NCBI GenBank assembly: GCA_007129335.1
Contig: SKVS01000358.1
Location: forward strand, 1 to 5,547
From: Spirochaetaceae bacterium
GTDB lineage: Bacteria; Spirochaetota; Spirochaetia; DSM-27196; Salinispiraceae
Direction of reading: 5' to 3'
Length of the DNA stretch: 5,547 nt
Under the pieces are notes generated by a model. It ran no database searches and was not told the DNA's origin. It saw only the letters and a program-made list of their open reading frames with translations. Position 1 is the first letter of the stretch; each line of letters opens with the position of its first letter. Of the stretch, positions 1 through 5,417 are shown piece after piece. Both the position numbers and the translations under genes were made by a program.

Positions 1-604
1 CCTGCATATTTGAACAACCGTCAATTCTTGCTGCATCGTCCAGTTCAGTGGAAATCGAATCTAAATAACCCTTCAAAATGAAGGTATTACCCGCAATGCC
101 CCCTCCAGAATAAATGAGAATGAGCATCATTTGCCGGGAAAACCAGGGTACATAGTTAGAAATAATGGTATGCATGGTGAAGTAAGCGGTAATACCTGCA
201 AAGGTAGGAATGGTTTGGATAAGCATTATTGCCATGAGAGACGGTTTCCTGCCCTTAAACCTAAAGCGAGAATAGGCAAAACCGGTGAACGAAACAATAA
301 GAAGGGTAAACAATGCGGTGCTGCCAGCAATAAAAATGGTGTTCTTTACCCAGGTTAAATACAAGGTATTTTCAAAAAGGTAGGTAAAGTGCCTGGTGGA
401 AAACGTGAAATTCTCATTGGTCATGAGATACTGCTGCTGATTTCCATTGAATGCGGATAACATCATTTGCCAGAGAGGCCAAAGTACAGCCAGGCTCCAT
501 GCAAAAAGTATTACATAGGAGAGAATAAGGGTAATGATACCTACCACCGTCAAGGGAGGTTTATCCGAAAGATACAGTTTTTGTGCCTTTACTTTTTTTG
601 CCAT
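1..604 (-). CDS. malG: MalG-type maltose/maltodextrin ABC transporter permease, partial (C-terminus outside window)
   Basis: This is the second inner-membrane permease of a carbohydrate ABC importer; it would pair with MalF to form the sugar channel. 201 residues are visible, starting MAKKVKAQKLYLSDKPPLTV. A first membrane helix lies at about residues 19-45 and ends in the family-typical WPLWQMMLSAF. A short periplasmic stretch follows (FTYLFENTLYLTWVKNTIFIAGS, the usual 'N-Y...F.NS' region). Further helices lie at about 86-108, 122-145 and 158-175. The window stops inside the EAA loop that docks on the ATPase: TELDDAARIDG at 186-196, with Asp in place of the usual first Glu of EAA. MalG proteins are usually near 280-300 residues, so roughly a third is missing. 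The ATG lies 1 nt after the malF stop. An AGAGGAG ribosome site at 615-621, inside the end of malF, is 10 nt from the start, which implies translational coupling. The family is clear; the substrate is inferred from neighbours. Confidence 0.93.
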   Translation of the reverse strand, partial: MAKKVKAQKLYLSDKPPLTVVGIITLILSYVILFAWSLAVLWPLWQMMLSAFNGNQQQYLMTNENFTFSTRHFTYLFENTLYLTWVKNTIFIAGSTALFTLLIVSFTGFAYSRFRFKGRKPSLMAIMLIQTIPTFAGITAYFTMHTIISNYVPWFSRQMMLILIYSGGGIAGNTFILKGYLDSISTELDDAARIDGCSNMQ

Positions 605-605
605 G

Positions 606-2696
606 TTATAACCGCTCCTCTTTGAATGCCTTGGAATTCTTGAATCCAATAAAGGCAAACAGCATAAGACCAAGGGCAATAATAATACTGATTGCAGCCC
701 CGATGGCCTGATATTGATTTTCCATTACAAGTTTATAAATATAGGAAATCAACAAGTCTGTTCCCCCAGCCAGGTTTCCATACCGGGTTGGATTGAATGG
801 GCCTCCCTGGTTGAACAGCCAGATTATTGAAAAATTATTGAACTGAAAGGTATATTGGCCAACCAATAATGGGGCAGTCTGGAACAGCACTATAGGCAAG
901 GTTATTCGTCTCAGCTTTTGCCAGTCTGTAGCTCCATCAATTTGAGCTGCTTCGTAGAGATCTCCTGGTATTGCCTGGAGAACCCCGGTAGATAAGAGGA
1001 AAACATAGGAGCTGCCCAGCCAGGTTTGCAGGGCTATAAGGGTTATTCGGGAAAGGGTGGGATCGTTTTTAATCAGAATTCTTTGGCCAAAGATTGAACT
1101 GATTAACTCGGTCATAGCTCCATTTGGAGAGAACATAATACTGAAAAACATAATTGTAATGAAAGCCGGAACAGCCCAGGGAAGCAGATACACGGTTCGG
1201 AAAAAAACCTTTCCCTTTATCCGGTCACCGTTAGCAATAATGGCCAGCATAAACCCGGTAACGATTGCTGAGGTGGTTGCAACAATGGTCCAAACCAGGG
1301 TCCAGCCCAGGATGAGCCAGAACACCGACCCGGCAAGACCTCGGCCCAACGCAATAAGCTGGTAGTTTTGCAGTCCGACCCAGGGAAACTTGGATTGGTT
1401 CTGGGGATCCATGCCTGTAAATGATAGGAGAATTGCTGTCATGATTGGTACCATGACTATGAACAGGGTTACTAAAAGAGCAGGAATCGAAACCACATAG
1501 GGAAACCCTTCGTTTTCAATTCTTACTGCTGTTTCAAACCAATTTCTTGGGCGTATGCCCTTAAAGCTGGCGATTTGGGTTTTAAATACATCATTAAAAT
1601 TTATAATGAGTATAGTCGCCCCAATGAGAAGGAGAAAAATAGCCATAATTCCTTCGATCATGAAAATCAACGACCGATCCACCCTTCGGGCCCCTGCTGC
1701 CAGGGTAATAAGACCGGATACACCGGTTCCCTGGTAATTCCCATATCCGAGGGCATAGGGGATTGCTACAAAATAAAGGAATAAAGTTCCGATGAAAAAC
1801 AAGGCGGCTTTAACATATTGGCGGTTTAAAAGCTGACCCAATCCAGGCAGTATTATTCCTGCAAAAGCATACCAAGGTATGTGGTGCTCGGTTTCAACAG
1901 GAGTAACCCGGCGTACATCCGAAATATTGGATTTCAGGACTTTCAGCTGGAGATTCAAGCCCTGAGCCATGGTATACCGCTTATTTGCTATGAGCTCGTT
2001 AATTGCTTTCTTTTTACTGGTGTAGGAATTAACCTTGTTAATTTCGTCTCTCTTATGTTTGAGTTCGGCAATTCCGTTGACAAGAGCTTTGTGGGAGATA
2101 AGGCCTTTTTTCTTTTTGGATTTCAGGATTTTAACCCCATGACGAAAATGCTGATTTTGCTCAGCCCGCAGCCGCTTGTATTCAATTGCAGCCGTCCTCT
2201 CTGCCTCCCGGTCCAGATTCTTCTTATCTTCAAGAGCCTGGAGCAACTGACTGCGGTTTTGTTCATACTGGGTAATAATGTCGGGTAGTTGCTGAACTAT
2301 GAGGGTATTCTCTTTGAAGTGAAGTTCTGCATCATAGGACAATTCTTGGTAGGACTCATAAAAGTCCTTTTTTTTCTGTGCAAGAAACAATCTGGTTTGC
2401 AAAGACTTCAGCTTCCCAGGCAAGTCCTTGTCCAATCCCTGACTGTAAGCAGACCTCTGGGCCTTTAACTGGCTCAAAAACGTCTTTTCAGCCCTTTGAT
2501 AATCCCTGAGAGCAACAATATGGGGGTGCTTGTTTTTATTCTGCCCCAACTCTCTCAACGCTTGCTTTGCAGCAGATCCGTCAGTTCCATCATCCAACTG
2601 CTCTTTTAATGAAAACAGCTGCTTCAGATAGAGATTTTTCCGCTCATACGAATTGCCTATTTCATCGTACAGCAGCACTCGACTTTGTTTTTCCAA
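606..2696 (-). CDS. malF: MalF-type maltodextrin ABC permease with long N-terminal helical extension
   Basis: This inner-membrane permease of a maltodextrin ABC importer has 696 residues, against about 290-510 for usual MalF-type proteins. Residues 1-270 have no signal peptide and are very rich in Lys, Glu, Gln and Leu, with long predicted helices and coiled coil at about 60-260 (KSKKKKGL at 192-199); they are probably cytoplasmic. Residues 274-315 form an extra membrane hairpin carrying PGLGQLLNRQYVKAALFF, which resembles TM2-like/DUF5683-like small membrane domains. The permease core follows from about 343, with helices near 344-367, 399-425, 458-487, 500-522, 553-575 and 664-685. The EAA loop at 576-601 reads IPGDLYEAAQIDGATDWQ and ends in LP (600-601). 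The large periplasmic P2 loop of E. coli MalF is absent. The start is TTG with AAGGGGGAG at 2703-2711, 6 nt away; no in-frame ATG serves better. No cysteine is seen. The permease assignment is secure, maltodextrin specificity is inferred from context, and the role of the extension is unknown. Confidence 0.93.
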   Translation of the reverse strand: MEKQSRVLLYDEIGNSYERKNLYLKQLFSLKEQLDDGTDGSAAKQALRELGQNKNKHPHIVALRDYQRAEKTFLSQLKAQRSAYSQGLDKDLPGKLKSLQTRLFLAQKKKDFYESYQELSYDAELHFKENTLIVQQLPDIITQYEQNRSQLLQALEDKKNLDREAERTAAIEYKRLRAEQNQHFRHGVKILKSKKKKGLISHKALVNGIAELKHKRDEINKVNSYTSKKKAINELIANKRYTMAQGLNLQLKVLKSNISDVRRVTPVETEHHIPWYAFAGIILPGLGQLLNRQYVKAALFFIGTLFLYFVAIPYALGYGNYQGTGVSGLITLAAGARRVDRSLIFMIEGIMAIFLLLIGATILIINFNDVFKTQIASFKGIRPRNWFETAVRIENEGFPYVVSIPALLVTLFIVMVPIMTAILLSFTGMDPQNQSKFPWVGLQNYQLIALGRGLAGSVFWLILGWTLVWTIVATTSAIVTGFMLAIIANGDRIKGKVFFRTVYLLPWAVPAFITIMFFSIMFSPNGAMTELISSIFGQRILIKNDPTLSRITLIALQTWLGSSYVFLLSTGVLQAIPGDLYEAAQIDGATDWQKLRRITLPIVLFQTAPLLVGQYTFQFNNFSIIWLFNQGGPFNPTRYGNLAGGTDLLISYIYKLVMENQYQAIGAAISIIIALGLMLFAFIGFKNSKAFKEERL

Positions 2697-2702
2697 GACA
2701 CG

Positions 2703-2711
2703 CTCCCCCTT
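2703..2711 (-). promoter_or_regulatory. Ribosome binding site supporting the malF TTG start
   Basis: AAGGGGGAG on the minus strand sits directly after the TAG stop of the upstream 146-residue gene and 6 nt before TTG at 2694-2696. It decides the TTG start: no ATG lies in frame nearby, and the next candidate (GTG, codon 7) would place the site too far away. Confidence 0.7.
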
Positions 2712-3152
2712 CTATACCGATTTGCTCTCTTGTATTACCTGAGCAAGGGATAAATTGGTCATAAACAATAGCGCATATCCGAAGATATACCCGAAAAAGA
2801 AAATTGACTCAATTGAGGTATTCACTATGGTATATGCAAATCCGACAATAATGAGAACACCCCACATAAAAACAAACAACTGGTTTATTCTTATTTTTGT
2901 GTAGGCAAAGTAAGAATAAATACCGTAGACCATGGGCAACAAAATACTGATAAAATAAATATTCAGTTGTATGGTAATGTAGGTATCAAAAAGATCTTCG
3001 GGAGAACCGCCTACCTCGTTCACCCAGGCAAGAAACAGGTCATAATCTTTGACCCGCATAAACGCTTCAATTGAAGGAAAAAAAATTAAAACAGCACAGG
3101 TAATAAGGATCCAGTAGAGTTGCTGCTTTGGTAGTTTTACATAGGTATTCAT
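2712..3152 (-). CDS. Small four-helix membrane protein of unknown function in the maltodextrin operon
   Basis: I do not recognise this 146-residue protein. It is strongly hydrophobic, with four likely membrane helices at about residues 12-31, 60-84, 91-111 and 113-133. Between the first two is a loop of about 28 residues containing MRVKDYDLF and NEVGGSPEDLFD. The C-terminal tail ends LAQVIQESKSV. There is no signal peptide or obvious catalytic motif, and a single Cys (in helix 1). It lies between malE and malF, 15 nt ahead of malF, in the same direction, so it is very probably co-transcribed with the permeases. That makes an accessory, assembly or stability role in the transporter plausible, but this is inference from position only. 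The ATG at 3150-3152 has no clear Shine-Dalgarno; a 4-codon reading frame (ATG AAC TAT ACA TGA) overlaps it as ATGA. Translation may therefore be weak or coupled. The good length, uninterrupted frame and membrane pattern support a real gene. Confidence 0.78.
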   Translation of the reverse strand: MNTYVKLPKQQLYWILITCAVLIFFPSIEAFMRVKDYDLFLAWVNEVGGSPEDLFDTYITIQLNIYFISILLPMVYGIYSYFAYTKIRINQLFVFMWGVLIIVGFAYTIVNTSIESIFFFGYIFGYALLFMTNLSLAQVIQESKSV

Positions 3153-3373
3153 GTATAGTTCATTTTAATAGGTAATGTAATGAAAGGTAAGGTCTCAACG
3201 CCAGAAAAACCGGTAGAAAAAACCAACCAAATCAGTACATGTGAAAAAAACTGATTTTCAATTTATTGCAATATCCAGATGTAATAATCAAATGCAAAAA
3301 TCAAATGCGACAAAAAAATGTAAAAAAGAAGAGAAGAAGGCGAACCCTCTTCTCTTCTTCATGTTGGTTAGAC
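3153..3373 (-). other. malE to small-membrane-gene intergenic region
   Basis: This 221-nt non-coding gap inside the operon is transcribed from right to left. It holds the hairpin with U-run just after malE (3322-3359), a 10-bp direct repeat AATCAAATGC (3286-3295 and 3299-3308), an 8-bp inverted repeat AAATCAGT/ACTGATTT (3229-3236 and 3250-3257) and a weak operator-like AAACCGGTAG (3207-3216). I see no convincing internal promoter. The closest match on the minus strand is TTGAGA, 17 nt, TTACCT, which is poor. The gap is much larger than the other two gene junctions, so expression of malE and the downstream genes could differ here. Confidence 0.6.
3322..3359 (-). terminator. Strong hairpin with U-run after malE (intrinsic terminator or attenuator)
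   Basis: On the minus strand, AAGAAGAGAAGAGGG (3345-3359) pairs with CCTTCTTCTCTTCTT (3326-3340) around a TTCG loop (3341-3344). That is 15 bp with one G-U pair, followed directly by four more T and then, after a short gap, a second T7 run (3312-3318). The stem starts 14 nt after the malE stop. The structure fits an intrinsic terminator. Because co-directional transport genes follow, it probably works as a leaky terminator, or as a 3' stabiliser that keeps malE mRNA in excess over the permease mRNA. Confidence 0.85.
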
Positions 3374-4711
3374 TTAGAAGTTAAGCATCATTGCGCGGAA
3401 CGCTGCTTGAACCTCTGCGTAAGCAGCCTCTACAGTAGCAGGCTTTACAGCTGCCCAGGAAAGAAGGGCATTTTCCCAAGTACCCCATACCTGACCCCAC
3501 TCGATAAACAAGGGTCTTTCGGTAGCAGCAGCATAGGATTCTACAACAGCAGCAATAACTTCCTTGTTTGCAGTGCTCAGGTTTGCGTTCATGTAATCCT
3601 GTACAGAAACGTTAGCCATGATTTTGCTGGGCACAAGATCAGGATCTGCACCAGGAACTCCGAAGAACTCAGCTGCGTAGCGGGGATTGGAAATTTCTTC
3701 CAGGAAAGCAATAGCAACAGCCATTTTTTCCGCATTTCCTTCCAGCCGTGAGTTAACCCCTACAGCCCAGCCGCTCTGCCAGTGAGACAGGGGTCGTCCA
3801 TTGAGGGTAACCCGGTCAATGGAAATGATTTCCATGTCTGCACCGCCATTGGTCAGGTTTGCAAGTGAGTTCGCTGACCAGGGACCTTCAAGCCGAATTG
3901 CAGTGTTTCCACCTGTGGTAAATTCGGTATCCATGTAACCCCAAGCTGAAGAACCATCCCAAAGGGGAGTATTTGCCCGGTCATGAGCTTGCCAGTAATT
4001 AAACAATGCTCGGAAGAGATCTTGCTTTTCCCGAGGAAGAGCTGAGAAATTCTCGGTAAGGTCAGAGTAGAGGTTACCATTTGCGTCTTTACCAAGAAGC
4101 TCAAGACCAACAGAGTTGGTAAGGGCAACACCAAACCATGCATTGAATACAGGAACGAGCATAGCTTCAGGATCGAGCTCGGTCAATTCAATAGGTCGGC
4201 TCAGGTCAATTCCCAGGGCCCGGGCATTAGCGGTGTTCACAAAGTTTACCAGGGTTTCAATGTTCATGGGGAAGCCAAGGTAATCACCATCAATCTTCAA
4301 TGCACCACCAATACCAGCATCGAAATCACCAAATCCGCCTACCCGGGCTGCCATTTCCCGAGCGGGAATAGGAGCAAGTGCTTCATTTCTTTCAAGTCCA
4401 AAGAGTCTGTCCATAGGAAATGCATAAACATCCCCAACATCGGGGTTGGTTACGTCGGTTGAATCGAGTACACCAAGGTGATCAAAGGCACCGGTTACGA
4501 TCCAGCGGAAAGTAGTTCCGGGATACCGGGCAGCAACTCGTTCAGCAACAGCTTTGTAGTATGCTTCCCAGGAAGTCTCTACTTGAACTACCAGCTCAAC
4601 TCCCCTTGCAGCAGGAGCTGCACCGCCACCCTGTTGTCCACCGGCTACTACCGGAGCAACAACTGCAAACAAAAACGCAAGCACTACCAACAGTGTCATG
4701 AGTTTTTTCAT
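3374..4711 (-). CDS. malE: Maltose/maltodextrin-binding periplasmic protein (MalE-like)
   Basis: This is the extracellular solute-binding protein of the importer: it captures maltodextrins outside the inner membrane and delivers them to MalF/MalG. It has 445 residues from the chosen ATG; the family is usually near 400. A Sec signal peptide MKKLMTLLVVLAFLFAVVAP + VVA ends at about Ala23, followed by a Gly/Gln/Ala linker (24-36). No cysteine occurs anywhere, so it is not a lipoprotein and is probably soluble in the periplasm. Family-like features are the hinge-region YLGFPMNIETLVNFVN (144-159), LEGPWSANSL (274-283, cf. the GPW of MalE), FLEEISNPRYAAEFF (336-350) and a C-terminal helix region from about 400 (WGQVW, then TVEAAYAEVQAAF) that matches the MalE C-lobe pattern. 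A start 27 nt upstream (MGYITRRLL) is possible but would ignore AAGGAGG at 4718-4724, 6 nt from this ATG. It is the first gene of the operon, with its own strong 3' hairpin. By eye it is more GC-rich than its neighbours, consistent with high expression. Confidence 0.92.
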   Translation of the reverse strand: MKKLMTLLVVLAFLFAVVAPVVAGGQQGGGAAPAARGVELVVQVETSWEAYYKAVAERVAARYPGTTFRWIVTGAFDHLGVLDSTDVTNPDVGDVYAFPMDRLFGLERNEALAPIPAREMAARVGGFGDFDAGIGGALKIDGDYLGFPMNIETLVNFVNTANARALGIDLSRPIELTELDPEAMLVPVFNAWFGVALTNSVGLELLGKDANGNLYSDLTENFSALPREKQDLFRALFNYWQAHDRANTPLWDGSSAWGYMDTEFTTGGNTAIRLEGPWSANSLANLTNGGADMEIISIDRVTLNGRPLSHWQSGWAVGVNSRLEGNAEKMAVAIAFLEEISNPRYAAEFFGVPGADPDLVPSKIMANVSVQDYMNANLSTANKEVIAAVVESYAAATERPLFIEWGQVWGTWENALLSWAAVKPATVEAAYAEVQAAFRAMMLNF

Positions 4712-4717
4712 CAAAAG

Positions 4718-4724
4718 CCTCCTT
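4718..4724 (-). promoter_or_regulatory. Ribosome binding site fixing the malE start
   Basis: A perfect AAGGAGG lies 6 nt before ATG at 4709-4711. It argues against the alternative in-frame start at 4738, whose codon would lie upstream of this site, and it places the Lys-Lys signal peptide right at the N-terminus. Confidence 0.88.
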
Positions 4725-4731
4725 GTGATAT

Positions 4732-4745
4732 ACCCCAAAAGGGGT
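4732..4745 (-). promoter_or_regulatory. Small hairpin in the malE leader
   Basis: ACCCCTTTTGGGGT is a perfect 14-nt palindrome, giving a 5-bp stem with a T4 loop 7 nt upstream of the malE ribosome site. If transcription starts near 4748 it would sit almost at the 5' end of the mRNA, where such hairpins can protect a message from decay. The role is inferred. Confidence 0.45.
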
Positions 4746-4754
4746 TATTCCCTA

Positions 4755-4784
4755 AATATAAAATATTTCAAAGAACTGTGGTAA
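4755..4784 (-). promoter_or_regulatory. Candidate malE promoter
   Basis: On the minus strand, -35 TTACCA (4779-4784, 4 of 6 to consensus) and -10 TATATT (4755-4760, 5 of 6) are separated by 18 nt. A start near 4748 would give a leader of roughly 37 nt, ending in the perfect ribosome site. The -35 lies inside the 31-bp inverted repeat. This was judged by eye only, and AT-rich DNA offers other possibilities. Confidence 0.45.
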
Positions 4785-4802
4785 GAAATTTACTACAGTT
4801 CT
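4772..4802. repeat. 31-bp inverted repeat over the malE -35 (candidate regulator site)
   Basis: The arms AGAACTGTGGTAA (4772-4784) and TTACTACAGTTCT (4790-4802) match at 12 of 13 positions around a GAAAT spacer (4785-4789). The half-sites are 18 bp centre to centre. The left arm contains the candidate -35 box, so a dimeric protein bound here could block or assist RNA polymerase at malE. Such symmetry can also form a hairpin, but no U-run follows on either strand, which makes a terminator unlikely. Confidence 0.55.
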
Positions 4803-4819
4803 ATGATTTCTTTTTAAAC

Positions 4820-4843
4820 CTGCCTAAAGGCAGAAATATTTCT
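4820..4843. repeat. Two adjoining palindromes upstream of malE
   Basis: CTGCCTAAAGGCAG (4820-4833; 5-bp arms, 4-nt centre) overlaps by two bases the perfect 12-bp palindrome AGAAATATTTCT (4832-4843). They may be protein sites upstream of the malE promoter. The second is AT-rich and could arise by chance. Confidence 0.35.
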
Positions 4844-4872
4844 CCATCGGTTTTATGCCATACCGAGCTATT

Positions 4873-4882
4873 AAACCGGTTT
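4873..4882. promoter_or_regulatory. LacI/GalR-type operator-like palindrome, malE side
   Basis: AAACCGGTTT is a perfect 10-bp palindrome with the central CG and AA-N-CG-N-TT pattern typical of LacI/GalR-family operators (established knowledge). It is about 90 bp upstream of the candidate malE -35. A half-matching site CCATCGGTTT lies at 4844-4853. The regulator itself is not in the window. Confidence 0.5.
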
Positions 4883-5202
4883 GCAAAAAAATAAAACCAA
4901 CACCTTTCTTAACACCTTATGATAAAGCACATCCTCAGGTAAGGCTCCATTAATTATTGCCAGGAAAAATACCTGTAGGTCCTGCCCTACTCATTCAAGA
5001 AATTCTGCAGTAACGATACTTTTCCTTCGCTATATCAGCTTGAAACCTTTATCATTCCCCGCAGTTCACAAGAACCTGACTAAATTCTGGGAGATACCGC
5101 CAAACAGGCCCCTTGAGTCCCGGCTGATCCACCCTGGCACATTCAAACCTTAGCAAAACGGTACAGAATACAGGCTTTCAAAGTATTGAACATCCCGTTA
5201 CT

Positions 5203-5212
5203 AAATCGGTTT
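5203..5212. promoter_or_regulatory. LacI/GalR-type operator-like site, glycosidase side
   Basis: AAATCGGTTT differs from the site at 4873-4882 by one base, and the wider pattern TAAAYCGGTTTRC is shared. It overlaps a candidate -35 for the plus-strand gene. The two sites are 330 bp apart centre to centre. Together they suggest one repressor acting on both divergent genes, perhaps by looping; this is inference. Confidence 0.45.
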
Positions 5213-5238
5213 ACTTGATGTAGGCTAAATGGTAATCT
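5210..5238 (+). promoter_or_regulatory. Weak candidate promoter for the plus-strand glycosidase gene
   Basis: -35 TTTACT (5210-5215, 4 of 6) and -10 TAATCT (5233-5238, matching only the three most conserved positions) are separated by 17 nt. It would give a leader of about 170 nt. The operator-like site at 5203-5212 overlaps the -35. The match is weak, and a promoter nearer to the gene is possible. Confidence 0.25.
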
Positions 5239-5254
5239 GAATTTACGCAAGCAA

Positions 5255-5280
5255 TTTTTTTCAATTTTTTGCAAATTTTT
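5255..5280. other. Three T-tracts at helical spacing (possible bent DNA)
   Basis: Runs of 7, 6 and 5 T begin at 5255, 5265 and 5276, that is 10 and 11 bp apart. Tracts phased with the helix repeat are known to curve DNA. They lie between the operator-like site and the glycosidase start. Confidence 0.4.
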
Positions 5281-5329
5281 CTCTTCTGATGAGAAATTTG
5301 GACCTTGATGAAAAAACAAGGAAGCAGGA

Positions 5330-5374
5330 AGCTGAAAACAGCTAGAAATGGCATCCCAGACAGAGGAATCTCTG
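5330..5374 (+). promoter_or_regulatory. Two small hairpins in the glycosidase leader
   Basis: AGCTGAAAACAGCT (5330-5343) and CAGAGGAATCTCTG (5361-5374) are both perfect 5-bp stems with 4-nt loops, starting 31 nt apart and ending 43 nt before the start codon. No U-run follows either, so they are not terminators. They are short and could be accidental. Confidence 0.25.
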
Positions 5375-5404
5375 GAAAATAATGGTGAATCCATGATAGA
5401 AGTA

Positions 5405-5411
5405 AAGGGAG
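5405..5411 (+). promoter_or_regulatory. Ribosome binding site of the plus-strand glycosidase gene
   Basis: AAGGGAG lies 6 nt before ATG at 5418-5420 and supports that start codon. Confidence 0.7.
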
Positions 5412-5417
5412 TACATA

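Larger units (their letters stand above)
4712..5417. other. Divergent intergenic regulatory region, no gene seen
   Basis: This 706-nt stretch lies between the malE start (minus) and the glycosidase start (plus). The left part (4712-4890) carries the malE leader, a possible promoter and several palindromes. The middle (about 4890-5190) shows no credible ORF, RNA gene or strong repeat, only small chance-level hairpins such as GTAGG/CCTAC at 4975-4990. The right part (about 5200-5417) carries a second operator-like site, phased T-tracts and small leader hairpins. The region is long for two divergent promoters, so a decayed gene or an unrecognised small RNA in the middle cannot be excluded. Confidence 0.7.

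Noticed and set aside
131..358. Plus-strand frame of 75 residues opposite malG
   Set aside because: Antisense to a clear permease sequence with no supporting signals.
1881..2288. Plus-strand frame of 135 residues opposite the MalF extension
   Set aside because: Hydrophobic shadow of the Lys/Gln-rich helical region on the opposite strand; no ribosome site.
3229..3257. 8-bp inverted repeat AAATCAGT/ACTGATTT as a second terminator
   Set aside because: Stem is short and AT-rich with a 13-nt loop, and the following T-run is delayed; not convincing.
3266..3751. Plus-strand frame of 161 residues antisense to malE
   Set aside because: Begins in non-coding AT-rich DNA, reads through the terminator hairpin, and mirrors malE codons.
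4712..4738. Nine-residue longer malE start (MGYITRRLL...)
   Set aside because: It would place the perfect AAGGAGG inside the coding region; the ATG at 4711 has ideal spacing and a normal signal peptide.
4478..4894. Plus-strand frame of 138 residues antisense to malE and its upstream region
   Set aside because: Mostly the complement of the malE coding sequence; composition is not protein-like and there is no start signal.
4890..5190. Possible tRNA, riboswitch or CRISPR in the divergent gap
   Set aside because: No cloverleaf, no regularly spaced repeats and no recognisable aptamer core; only isolated 4-5 bp stems.
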